In this document: piece after piece, positions 63,001-64,000 of the stretch
Layout: each line of letters opens with the position of its first letter
Position numbering within the stretch: position 1 is the first letter of the stretch
Made by a program: the position numbers and the translations under genes
From: Halichoerus grypus
Lineage: Eukaryota; Chordata; Mammalia; Carnivora; Phocidae
Assembly: GCF_964656455.1 (NCBI RefSeq)
Contig: NC_135722.1
Location: 110,242,234 to 110,306,233, forward strand
Direction of reading: 5' to 3'
DNA: 64,000 nucleotides
The notes under the pieces: generated by a model
What the model was told of the DNA's origin: nothing
What the model saw: only the letters and a program-made list of their open reading frames with translations
Databases searched by the model: none

Positions 63001-63564
63001 CCCTTTACTGCCTGATTTCAAGCACCATCGCGCTTCACTAAGGAAGGAACTGGAGGCATTTCCTCCTAGGCAACAAGAAAGAAGAAACCTCAAAGACCAC
63101 TCTCTGGTTTGAAGTCTCCAAGACAGAAGCTGATCGAAGTCGGGAGAAAGATCCAGTTTTGCAAAGAAGAGGAACATTCTGAATATGCTAAATTTTAGTT
63201 GATAACAGAAAAAGCACCCAGCATTAACTCATTCATTCCATGTTCACTGAGTGTCTATTAGAGCATCTATGCTCAGAGAGCTCACTCTCTGGTAGAAAAG
63301 CCTAATCAACAAGACGAAAAGAAAGCTGAAGTGTCAACACAGCTCAGCGTTAAAGGTAGTCCCTCTGGGAGTGAAACCAAGAGACACGACAACGACAATA
63401 TAAATGAGTAAGTATGTACCTGTTCATACACTTGGACCATAGACCCCGCTAAGAGGTAGATTTTTGATGAAGAGCCCCAAATAGAGTGATTCTTCAGATT
63501 TTTATGGAGAACGGGTTCCAAATATGCTCCATAAATTGTCTGTAATTGCTCTCTTTCTGGGTAA
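361..63564 (-). CDS. DYNC2H1: DYNC2H1, cytoplasmic dynein-2 heavy chain, partial (24 internal exons)
   Basis: This is the motor subunit of dynein-2, an ATP-driven minus-end-directed motor that returns intraflagellar-transport trains from the ciliary tip to the base; in humans its loss causes short-rib thoracic dysplasia. Spliced exons give about 1056 uninterrupted residues: AAA3 end, AAA4 with GRSGVGRR P-loop, a stalk of two coiled coils flanking a microtubule-binding domain, then AAA5 with its strut helices. I recognised the protein from exon peptides such as [20 protein letters not shown] and from the order of domains. Exon lengths (nt, 5' to 3'): 145, 103, 168, 131, 249, 109, 114, 143, 85, 155, 138, 114, 161, 124, 122, 87, 127, 142, 110, 99, 124, 164, 120, 135. 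All phases join. Both ends of the gene lie outside the window. No frameshift or stop was seen, so it looks functional. Confidence 0.97.
496..1066 (-). other. DYNC2H1: Intron, no recognised content
   Basis: AT-rich and without a recognisable repeat or conserved element. Confidence 0.7.
1067..1186 (-). CDS. DYNC2H1: DYNC2H1 exon: AAA5 strut/buttress helix
   Basis: 120 nt, 40 codons. Encodes [20 protein letters not shown], then [20 protein letters not shown]. The ER-P-LEE-K-L-type helix is the buttress coiled coil that leaves AAA5 and contacts the stalk. The acceptor tract is eight T followed by aag; donor gtaaaa. Confidence 0.96.
1187..2821 (-). other. DYNC2H1: Intron with one old LINE-1 fragment
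   Basis: Only the LINE-1 piece at 1562-1820 was recognised. The stretch 1830-2820 shows nothing further. Confidence 0.7.
1562..1820 (+). mobile_element. LINE-1 3' fragment, old, internally deleted
   Basis: It opens like the L1 ORF2 C-terminal region (gataccatttcatccccatt, then GATGGCTACAATTAAAAAC) and jumps to the older L1 3' end (ccactgaattgtacacttta followed by a-t-rich tail and an AATAAAG). Most of the C-terminal coding part in between is missing. Confidence 0.75.
2822..2985 (-). CDS. DYNC2H1: DYNC2H1 exon: AAA5, NP-block
   Basis: 164 nt. Encodes [20 protein letters not shown], then [20 protein letters not shown] and [27 protein letters not shown] and NFTTT-SGL are near-invariant in dynein heavy chains and made the gene recognisable. 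Acceptor atag, donor gtatgt. Confidence 0.98.
3360..3558 (+). mobile_element. Can-SINE
   Basis: tRNA-like head (ggtagctcagtcagttaagc), CT-rich body and a-rich tail, flanked by the 15-bp target-site duplication aaaaagtgttcattg at 3345-3359 and 3559-3573. Divergent copy. Confidence 0.92.
4130..5850 (+). mobile_element. LINE-1 fragment, ORF1 end to ORF2 N-terminal part
   Basis: The start reads as a broken L1 ORF1 C-terminus (a [17 protein letters not shown] peptide); 5100-5300 as the ORF2 endonuclease region (NTYAPQN-like peptide); 5600-5850 as the linker before the reverse transcriptase. Many stops. It appears to resume at 6560 after two later insertions. Confidence 0.7.
5858..5990 (+). mobile_element. 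LINE-1 3' end, young type, truncated
   Basis: Reads ggtgatgggcatttaggagg, then a block shared with the 3' end at 11255-11375 (gaatcactg-attctac, tgtatgttaac, a-rich tail). It probably inserted into the older L1. Confidence 0.8.
6029..6559 (+). mobile_element. Candidate solo LTR nested in LINE-1
   Basis: A 519-bp body (6035-6553) is flanked by 6-bp direct repeats AACAAA at 6029-6034 and 6554-6559, the size made by many retroviral integrases. A polyadenylation signal AATAAA lies at 6419-6424, followed by a CT-rich R/U5-like part that ends ggca. The 5' end reads TATTGG rather than TG. L1 ORF2 sequence resumes directly after the right repeat. Family unknown to me. Confidence 0.5.
6560..6790 (+). 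mobile_element. LINE-1 ORF2 fragment (continuation)
   Basis: Resumes with the [14 protein letters not shown] and [17 protein letters not shown] peptides of the L1 linker/RT boundary, matching the element broken off near 5850. Frameshifted and full of stops. Confidence 0.6.
7446..7471. repeat. (CA)n microsatellite
   Basis: About 13 perfect CA units. Confidence 0.95.
7955..7980. repeat. (GGTTT)n short tandem repeat
   Basis: About five units of a 5-bp repeat. Confidence 0.9.
8295..8489 (+). mobile_element. Can-SINE, first of a tandem pair
   Basis: Head cgcctgggtggctcagtcgt, CT-rich body, AAATAAATAAATAAAATCTT tail. Flanked by aagaataaactgctgtcg at 8277-8294 and 8490-8507. Confidence 0.95.
8508..8708 (+). 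mobile_element. Can-SINE, second of a tandem pair
   Basis: Same orientation as its neighbour and differing from it at many sites. Flanked by the same target repeat at 8490-8507 and 8709-8725, so the target sequence occurs three times. Confidence 0.95.
10491..11390 (+). mobile_element. LINE-1, 5'-truncated, ORF2 C-terminus and 3' UTR
   Basis: Carries the end of ORF2 in nearly open frame. Peptides include [20 protein letters not shown] and [15 protein letters not shown]. The 3' UTR has a G-rich tract and ends in an A-rich tail at 11370-11390. A frame change near 10740 and the missing 5' end make it inactive. It is the least decayed L1 end here. Confidence 0.92.
11400..12460 (+). other. Intronic stretch, LTR-like piece possible
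   Basis: No gene. 12160-12330 has a run (tgctttttgtctttgctgac, then ctatcttgtccctgc) that recalls the polyadenylation end of old mammalian LTRs. I cannot assign it securely; the rest is unrecognised. Confidence 0.3.
12518..12641 (-). CDS. DYNC2H1: DYNC2H1 exon: AAA5
   Basis: 124 nt. Encodes [20 protein letters not shown], then [21 protein letters not shown] plus one base. It matches the FG-x(P/T)-L-xE-xxxxx-P-L-P-L segment of AAA5 in dyneins. Acceptor ctcag, donor gtaaat. Confidence 0.96.
12642..13995 (-). other. DYNC2H1: Intron, mostly unique
   Basis: Only the L2-like end at 13695-13835 was recognised. Confidence 0.65.
13695..13835 (+). mobile_element. LINE-2 3' end
   Basis: It matches the common L2 terminus: tccagggcttagattaatgc-type block with gcctagcacacatgagcaat and aaataaatact at the end. 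Heavily diverged. Confidence 0.6.
13996..14094 (-). CDS. DYNC2H1: DYNC2H1 exon: AAA5
   Basis: 99 nt, 33 codons. Encodes [20 protein letters not shown] followed by [13 protein letters not shown]. It contains the (P-L-)IDP-xQA-xxW-K motif of dynein AAA5. Acceptor ctag, donor gtttgt. Confidence 0.96.
14623..14825 (+). mobile_element. Can-SINE
   Basis: Complete copy with interrupted A tail. Imperfect target repeat (aaaggagcaccctag at the left, aaaggagcacactag at the right, 14607-14621 and 14829-14843). Confidence 0.93.
15965..16680 (-). mobile_element. LINE-2, antisense 3' part
   Basis: Starts at the low end with attcattcatgag and a diverged version of the reversed L2 terminus (ggacacagaaattaatgaca). 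It continues with reversed L2 coding remnants (an aggcatgaaag-like block near 16255, ggccatgcttaac near 16396). Boundary at the high end uncertain. Confidence 0.5.
16777..16793. repeat. Poly-G run, 17 bases
   Basis: 17 consecutive G residues in otherwise mixed sequence. Confidence 0.9.
17255..17400 (+). mobile_element. MIR fragment
   Basis: Contains acttcacccttctgtgctgc followed by cttatctataaaaagggtaa, the diverged core of a MIR SINE. Confidence 0.65.
20000..20109 (-). CDS. DYNC2H1: DYNC2H1 exon: AAA5 start
   Basis: 110 nt. Encodes [20 protein letters not shown], then [16 protein letters not shown]. The W-xxxGLP-D-LS-ENA motif is a hallmark of the AAA5 start in dyneins. Acceptor ttcag, donor gtaatt. 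Confidence 0.97.
20454..20899 (+). mobile_element. Can-SINE (outer copy, interrupted)
   Basis: A plus-strand SINE body (20454-20627) whose A-rich tail resumes at 20825-20899. The whole is flanked by aaaatatttaactgc at 20439-20453 and 20900-20914, so it was the first insertion. Confidence 0.93.
20628..20824 (-). mobile_element. Can-SINE (inner copy, opposite strand)
   Basis: Inserted in the tail of the outer SINE, with ataaataaaatctttaaa duplicated at 20610-20627 and 20825-20842. The two bodies form an inverted repeat. Confidence 0.94.
21155..21296 (-). CDS. DYNC2H1: DYNC2H1 exon: stalk base into AAA5
   Basis: 142 nt. Encodes [20 protein letters not shown], then [20 protein letters not shown] and TKSACLE plus one base. 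It ends coiled coil 2 and enters the helix leading into AAA5 (G-D-L-LAAAFISY-type motif). Donor gtttgt is not a strong match. Acceptor ccag. Confidence 0.95.
21511..21635. repeat. 41-bp direct repeat, two exact copies
   Basis: Copies at 21511-21551 and 21595-21635 are identical. The 43-bp spacer has a short ATGTATGAA-type repeat of its own. Confidence 0.93.
21720..22048 (-). mobile_element. LINE-2, antisense fragment
   Basis: Diverged match to the reversed L2 coding end (gggatgtaatgagactgggt, then agaaagattattcagctgac). Confidence 0.5.
22050..22100. repeat. (AAAAT)n microsatellite
   Basis: About ten perfect AAAAT units at the edge of the antisense L2. Confidence 0.95.
22290..22617 (+). mobile_element. 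LINE-1 3' end nested in the larger LINE-1
   Basis: A short L1 end from the taagtgaaataagtcagtaa block to a poly-A at about 22610. Host ORF2 sequence stops at attacctattcttctca and restarts with the imperfect copy atacctgctcgtctca, which I read as its target-site duplication. Confidence 0.75.
24260..24515 (+). mobile_element. Can-SINE with apparent 3' transduction
   Basis: Target repeat acaaatgatgtatccaa at 24243-24259 and 24516-24532. After the SINE's own A tail (to about 24476) there are about 26 non-SINE bases, then a second A run, and only then the right target repeat. Confidence 0.93.
25050..27382 (+). mobile_element. LINE-1 5' UTR, ORF1 and start of ORF2
   Basis: A GC-rich 5' region (25100-26000) precedes a broken ORF1. 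26300-27050 includes [14 protein letters not shown], [24 protein letters not shown] and [13 protein letters not shown] peptides. ORF2 begins near 27140 ([13 protein letters not shown]) and runs to a [16 protein letters not shown] endonuclease peptide. It ends abruptly at an inversion junction near 27383. Many stops. Confidence 0.85.
27383..28470 (-). mobile_element. LINE-1 ORF2 fragment, antisense
   Basis: Reading the minus strand gives L1 ORF2 from before the reverse transcriptase (28400 downwards) to an [18 protein letters not shown] and [17 protein letters not shown] peptide at 27500-27390. It faces the sense L1 on its left. Confidence 0.85.
28481..28600 (+). mobile_element. Can-SINE, 3'-truncated
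   Basis: Normal head (gggcgcctgggtggctcagt), but the body stops after a ctctctct run and passes into a G-rich tract. No A tail or target repeat visible. Confidence 0.9.
29089..29215 (-). CDS. DYNC2H1: DYNC2H1 exon: stalk coiled coil 2
   Basis: 127 nt. Encodes [20 protein letters not shown], then [20 protein letters not shown] and AQ. The RW-xQ motif near the base of coiled coil 2 is conserved across dynein heavy chains. The donor CAG|gttggc lacks a purine at +3 and a G at +5, so it is weak. Acceptor cacag. Confidence 0.95.
29805..30000 (-). mobile_element. MIR, antisense
   Basis: The low end matches the reversed MIR tail (ttcaataaatacataagtac, cccaggattgtgctaagcat); the rest includes a diverged aatcctcagaacaatagctc block. 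Confidence 0.7.
30665..30905 (+). mobile_element. MIR
   Basis: Nearly full MIR: acagtatggcgtagtgatta head, a gtcagttactaactgt core and a gaagtgcccagcacaacaga tail. Confidence 0.85.
31945..32031 (-). CDS. DYNC2H1: DYNC2H1 exon: stalk coiled coil 2
   Basis: 87 nt. Encodes [20 protein letters not shown] and QKVSELKE, with split codons at both ends. This is the incoming helix of the antiparallel stalk. Acceptor ttttag, donor gtaagt. Confidence 0.95.
32032..33993 (-). other. DYNC2H1: Intron, mostly unique
   Basis: One MER5-like piece (32630-32800). The stretches 32032-32600 and 32810-33993 show nothing recognisable. Confidence 0.65.
32630..32800 (+). mobile_element. MER5-type hAT DNA transposon fragment
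   Basis: The end reads gacgctgatgctgctagctt, then cccacttcgagaactactgc, the common non-autonomous Charlie/MER5 terminus. Diverged. Confidence 0.65.
33994..34115 (-). CDS. DYNC2H1: DYNC2H1 exon: microtubule-binding domain, end
   Basis: 122 nt. Encodes [20 protein letters not shown], then [20 protein letters not shown] plus two bases. It matches the V-x-xAS-A...LC-WV-A helix of dynein stalk tips and the return into coiled coil 2. It is GC-richer than its surroundings. Acceptor ccag, donor gtgagt. Confidence 0.96.
34116..34915 (-). other. DYNC2H1: Intron, no recognised content
   Basis: No repeat or conserved element recognised between the two stalk-tip exons. Confidence 0.65.
34916..35039 (-). 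CDS. DYNC2H1: DYNC2H1 exon: microtubule-binding domain, middle
   Basis: 124 nt. Encodes [20 protein letters not shown], then [21 protein letters not shown]. This corresponds to the central helices of the microtubule-binding domain (the F-x-x-NI-P motif, cf. YDKDNIP in dynein-1). Acceptor tttag, donor gtaatt. Confidence 0.96.
35930..36033 (+). mobile_element. Can-SINE, short subtype
   Basis: The head (gggcgcctggctggctcagt) leads straight to gagattacttaaaaataaaa, skipping the CT-rich body, as in the shorter carnivore SINE subtype. Confidence 0.88.
36034..36064. repeat. (CAAT)n microsatellite
   Basis: About eight units that grew from the tail of the adjacent SINE. Confidence 0.93.
36116..36276 (-). 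CDS. DYNC2H1: DYNC2H1 exon: microtubule-binding domain, start
   Basis: 161 nt. Encodes [20 protein letters not shown], then [20 protein letters not shown] and [13 protein letters not shown]. The PP-DVI...EGV motif and the P-L-NEA-xAV start are signatures of the dynein stalk tip. Acceptor tttag, donor AAAAG|gtaagt. Confidence 0.97.
36277..36808 (-). other. DYNC2H1: Intron, no recognised content
   Basis: Unique-looking sequence between stalk coiled coil 1 and the microtubule-binding domain. Confidence 0.65.
36809..36922 (-). CDS. DYNC2H1: DYNC2H1 exon: stalk coiled coil 1, end
   Basis: 114 nt, 38 codons. Encodes [20 protein letters not shown] and [18 protein letters not shown], a continuous charged coiled coil. 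It continues the previous exon in frame. Acceptor ctag, donor gtaggc. Confidence 0.96.
37313..37511 (-). mobile_element. Can-SINE
   Basis: Poly-T, reversed body and reversed head, with a perfect 19-bp target repeat taaagtcttctataattct at 37294-37312 and 37512-37530. Near-consensus, so fairly young. Confidence 0.96.
39052..39256 (+). mobile_element. Can-SINE
   Basis: Target repeat aaaaagggacgctgc at 39037-39051 and 39257-39271. Confidence 0.95.
39748..40690 (-). mobile_element. LINE-1 ORF2 fragment, antisense, interrupted by a SINE
   Basis: Reads on the plus strand as the well-known reversed L1 ORF2 C-terminal region (ctggatacaagtcatttatc, gaagtttttaatttcgatag). Split by the Can-SINE at 40387-40589; the piece at 40600-40690 is less certain. 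Confidence 0.75.
40387..40589 (-). mobile_element. Can-SINE
   Basis: Poly-T then reversed body; target repeat ctcaatagt at 40378-40386 and 40590-40598. Confidence 0.92.
40905..41180 (+). mobile_element. LINE-1 ORF2 C-terminal fragment, copy 1
   Basis: Open for 68 codons in the L1 frame: [20 protein letters not shown] and [17 protein letters not shown]. It ends at the [10 protein letters not shown] peptide. Confidence 0.88.
41207..41425 (+). mobile_element. LINE-1 ORF2 C-terminal fragment, copy 2
   Basis: Repeats the same ORF2 part as copy 1 ([32 protein letters not shown]) and lies 26 bp after it in the same orientation. The copies differ at many sites. Confidence 0.88.
42106..42243 (-). 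CDS. DYNC2H1: DYNC2H1 exon: stalk coiled coil 1, start
   Basis: 138 nt, 46 codons. Encodes [20 protein letters not shown] followed by [19 protein letters not shown] and ends TVSMQ. Heptad spacing of L/V/A residues fits the outgoing helix of the antiparallel stalk that carries the microtubule-binding domain. Acceptor gcag, donor gtaacg. Confidence 0.96.
42244..43594 (-). other. DYNC2H1: Intron with MIR and a LINE-1 sliver
   Basis: A short piece at 42297-42340 (gatgaacggataaggaagat) looks like a scrap of L1 ORF2 about 55 bases before the acceptor of the next exon. 43030-43594 shows nothing. Confidence 0.55.
42845..43020 (-). mobile_element. MIR, antisense, diverged
   Basis: Begins tctgagcacccaacagagag and carries a gaccttcccaaagcaagtat block near the end, as in the reversed MIR. 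Confidence 0.45.
43595..43749 (-). CDS. DYNC2H1: DYNC2H1 exon: AAA4 end
   Basis: 155 nt. Encodes [20 protein letters not shown], then [20 protein letters not shown] and ends RQSHLQ. The P-SRYMTFL motif matches the P-xYLEFI-type motif that precedes the stalk in all dynein heavy chains. Acceptor ctag, donor gtacaa. Confidence 0.96.
44230..44960 (+). mobile_element. LINE-2 3' part
   Basis: Diverged L2 coding end and 3' UTR: a ggattactgcagtggccttc block, then aaattccttagcacgacacg and a final ctcctaagtcatctctagta and cccagtacctaag. Confidence 0.7.
45378..45568 (+). mobile_element. Can-SINE
   Basis: Older subtype with gtccaactcttggtttcagc in the head and an AAATAAATAAATCTTT tail. Confidence 0.93.
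45683..45767 (-). CDS. DYNC2H1: DYNC2H1 exon: charged AAA4 insert
   Basis: 85 nt, the shortest exon here. Encodes [10 protein letters not shown] followed by a lysine/glutamate-rich stretch (KKRKEEKKK) and NS plus one base. The charged low-complexity piece is also present in human dynein-2. The acceptor is ttttag and the donor is gtagta. Confidence 0.93.
46656..46863 (-). mobile_element. Can-SINE
   Basis: Target repeat gaaacttgcttt at 46644-46655 and 46864-46875. Confidence 0.95.
48000..49270 (+). mobile_element. LINE-2 (CR1/L2 clade), reverse-transcriptase end and 3' UTR
   Basis: Long diverged match: ctgaaactgctttcttagcc, cctgaactccagactcctat, ggattactgcaacagctttg, aaactccttagaatggctca and the 3' terminus with gagggcagggactttcatct. 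The 246-codon open frame at 47384-48124 overlaps its start but is not an L2 frame I can follow. Confidence 0.75.
49917..50059 (-). CDS. DYNC2H1: DYNC2H1 exon: AAA4 sensor region
   Basis: 143 nt. Encodes [16 protein letters not shown], then [20 protein letters not shown] and ends SSMRK. The [10 protein letters not shown] strand corresponds to the sensor-1 strand of AAA modules, and the WMEGW block is highly conserved in dynein-2. Acceptor tttttag, donor gtaagt. Confidence 0.95.
50060..51101 (-). other. DYNC2H1: Intron, no recognised content
   Basis: Only a short TG run at about 50216-50236. Confidence 0.65.
51102..51215 (-). CDS. DYNC2H1: DYNC2H1 exon: AAA4
   Basis: 114 nt. Encodes [20 protein letters not shown], then [18 protein letters not shown] with one base left over. 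This is the usual segment after Walker B in dynein AAA4 (gate from a short GE-P motif to a helix). Acceptor gtag, donor gtaagt. Confidence 0.95.
51300..51885 (+). mobile_element. LINE-2 3' end
   Basis: Diverged L2 3' part ending in the typical catttatt/aaatatttattagatgaatg-type terminus with a short GAAT repeat (51852-51873). Confidence 0.75.
51960..52050 (+). mobile_element. MIR/L2-type 3' end
   Basis: gggcctggcacataacaggt followed by gtttaataaacatttattaa, the shared terminus of MIR and L2. Confidence 0.6.
52277..52477 (-). mobile_element. Can-SINE
   Basis: Target repeat aacaagacactt at 52265-52276 and 52478-52489. Confidence 0.95.
53717..53912 (+). mobile_element. Can-SINE
   Basis: Head gcacgcctgggtggctcagt; the tail expanded into (TAA)n at 53900-53914. 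Confidence 0.93.
54101..54209 (-). CDS. DYNC2H1: DYNC2H1 exon: AAA4 Walker B region, GC donor
   Basis: 109 nt. Encodes [11 protein letters not shown], the Walker B-like strand [10 protein letters not shown] and [12 protein letters not shown]. The following intron starts CAG|gcaagt, a GC-AG intron. The reading frame fixes this boundary, because TCA-G must join GT-GAA-GTT of the next exon (SSGEVPGLY). Confidence 0.95.
54210..54669 (-). other. DYNC2H1: Intron with pyrimidine tract
   Basis: A CTTT-rich tract at 54297-54329 and nothing else recognisable. Confidence 0.65.
54670..54918 (-). CDS. DYNC2H1: DYNC2H1 exon: AAA4 with P-loop
   Basis: 249 nt, 83 codons, in phase at both ends. Encodes GLIHYGRD, the helix [19 protein letters not shown], then the AAA4 Walker [14 protein letters not shown] and a [17 protein letters not shown] end. 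The usual lysine of GxxGxGK(S/T) is arginine here. As I recall, the human protein has the same variant, so it is a family trait and not damage. It is the longest exon in the window. Confidence 0.97.
55560..55722 (-). mobile_element. MER5-type hAT DNA transposon fragment
   Basis: Diverged match to the other orientation of the element at 32630: ccaccacctgggagcccggg, then gtgattctaatgctcgctga. Opposite strand call is by comparison with that copy. Confidence 0.65.
55984..56181 (-). mobile_element. Can-SINE abutting a splice donor
   Basis: Reversed tail, body and head, flanked by agattatacctttct at 55969-55983 and 56182-56196. The right copy spans the last six exon bases and first nine intron bases of the exon at 56191-56321. 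The element is in the same orientation as the gene. Confidence 0.95.
56191..56321 (-). CDS. DYNC2H1: DYNC2H1 exon: AAA3-AAA4 linker, second part
   Basis: 131 nt. Encodes [15 protein letters not shown], a proline/glycine-rich [15 protein letters not shown] loop and DLKDVIRK, ending on a whole codon. The acceptor is ctgcag. The donor is AAG|gtataatct, with no G at +5 and so fairly weak. A Can-SINE begins at intron position +10, and its target-site duplication repeats this donor further into the intron. Confidence 0.94.
57960..59585 (+). mobile_element. LINE-1 ORF2 C-terminal half and 3' UTR, old
   Basis: Follows the L1 order: a gtcaattctccccaaaccaa block, a tccataatatataaagaact block, gccgttctggaaaagagcag, aaaataacccagacgccctt, then a 3' UTR ending at an AATAAA at about 59571. 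Full of stops. Confidence 0.85.
58045..58076. repeat. Perfect 14-bp inverted repeat with 4-base loop
   Basis: cttcattatgttga at 58045-58058 and its exact reverse complement at 58063-58076, inside the L1. Confidence 0.95.
61122..61289 (-). CDS. DYNC2H1: DYNC2H1 exon: AAA3-AAA4 linker, first part
   Basis: 168 nt. Contains [20 protein letters not shown] followed by a [13 protein letters not shown] block and a [12 protein letters not shown] end, with one base left over. Donor gtaata, acceptor tttttag. The ARRLFRDKI helix is typical of the small subdomain of AAA3. Confidence 0.95.
61290..61715 (-). other. DYNC2H1: Intron with (CA)n
   Basis: Only the AC array at 61609-61638 recognised. Confidence 0.7.
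61609..61638. repeat. (AC)n microsatellite
   Basis: About 15 units, with one G interruption at 61633. Confidence 0.93.
61716..61818 (-). CDS. DYNC2H1: DYNC2H1 exon: AAA3 end
   Basis: 103 nt. Begins in frame with [15 protein letters not shown], runs through [11 protein letters not shown] and leaves one base of a glycine codon. Acceptor ccag, donor gtaagt. The helical stretch with [10 protein letters not shown] is the usual C-terminal small-domain part of a dynein AAA module. Confidence 0.95.
62160..63000 (+). mobile_element. LINE-2 3' part, split by a SINE
   Basis: Diverged; the end reads tggtctgtaagcttccagaa, then tattgaataaatgtcttctg. A Can-SINE interrupts it at 62550. Confidence 0.55.
62550..62761 (+). 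mobile_element. Can-SINE
   Basis: Head ggcgcctgggtggctcagtc, decayed tail with CAAA interruptions; target repeat tcacatttc at 62541-62549 and 62762-62770. Confidence 0.92.
63420..63564 (-). CDS. DYNC2H1: DYNC2H1 exon: AAA3 C-terminal part
   Basis: 145 nt. Starts with the last base of a codon and then reads [17 protein letters not shown], ending at the full codons VYEQ. The acceptor is ...ctttcag and the donor is gtacat. It lies near the end of the third AAA module and is the first exon in the window in transcript order. Confidence 0.95.
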
Positions 63565-64000
63565 CTGAAAGAGGGCACATAAAAAAATAGCTGAAAATAC
63601 AATGTTCTACATTATTACGTTAATGTTCATTTGTAGCAGTTTTCCAGCTGCGCTGCTCTGAGGTTCGGATACCGCCCCCCCAGTTTATCCAGGGACTAAA
63701 GCCAGGCTCTAGGTCCCTATTCTGACCCCTACTTATCTGCTCTCAAATACTGAGGGCCCTAATAGAAGTTTCCGGTGAAATTACTTAAAAACATAATTGT
63801 TTGGAAATCACTGATTTTTAGAAAGGACCAAAAGGTAAATTTTGCTTAAGAAAAATTATTTTAAGTATAGCTGACCCATTTGGCAGTAATCAACTCAGAA
63901 CTGTAAAAGTAGAATATAACAAATGAAATCAACCTGTTTCTCTCAAACCAAAATCTATTTCAATACAGCTTAATTGGTAGCTACAACATTTCTGAAAGTA
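63565..64000 (-). other. DYNC2H1: Intron, partial
   Basis: 3' part of the intron before the first exon in the window. Nothing recognised. Confidence 0.65.

Larger units (their letters stand above)
61819..63419 (-). other. DYNC2H1: Intron with L2 and Can-SINE
   Basis: 61819-62150 shows nothing recognisable. 63215-63419 opens with attcattccatgttcactga, which may be a reversed L2 end. Confidence 0.6.

Noticed and set aside
1..64000. A novel multi-gene or defence system
   Set aside because: All confident coding sequence belongs to one known vertebrate gene; the remainder is intron and transposon remains.

Overview
The window is mammalian nuclear DNA from a carnivore. About 17 Can-SINE copies (tRNA-Lys-like head, CT-rich body, A-rich tail) are scattered through it. 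Their sequence fits the bear/seal/mustelid (arctoid) type better than the dog or cat type; that species call is inference. No bacterial, phage or CRISPR feature is present.

One gene accounts for all the coding sequence: DYNC2H1, the heavy chain of cytoplasmic dynein-2 (the retrograde motor of intraflagellar transport), on the minus strand. I placed 24 consecutive internal exons between 63564 and 361, totalling 3169 nt. Every junction phase is compatible, no exon has an internal stop, and every intron is GT-AG except one GC-AG. They encode about 1056 residues, roughly human residues 2430-3490 of about 4307 (numbers recalled, approximate). In transcript order these are: end of AAA3 and AAA3-AAA4 linker (63564-56191), AAA4 (54918-43595), stalk coiled coil 1 (42243-36809), microtubule-binding domain (36276-33994), stalk coiled coil 2 (32031-21155), and AAA5 with the strut/buttress helices (20109-361). 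The gene continues beyond both ends; promoter, first and last exons lie outside.

The remaining roughly 60 kb is intron. It holds Can-SINEs, several LINE-1 pieces (large composites at 4130-6790, 22190-28470, 39748-41425 and 57960-59585), old L2 and MIR fragments, two MER5-like pieces, one candidate solo LTR (6035-6553) and simple repeats. No second gene, RNA gene or intact mobile-element ORF was found.

The points most worth a second look are a Can-SINE whose target-site duplication copied the 5' splice site of an exon (55969-56196), the GC-AG intron, a SINE nested head-to-head in another SINE, two SINEs in a row sharing one target-site repeat three times, a SINE with an apparent 3' transduction, and an unassigned minus-strand region at 7620-10490. 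I see no evidence for a novel multi-gene system.
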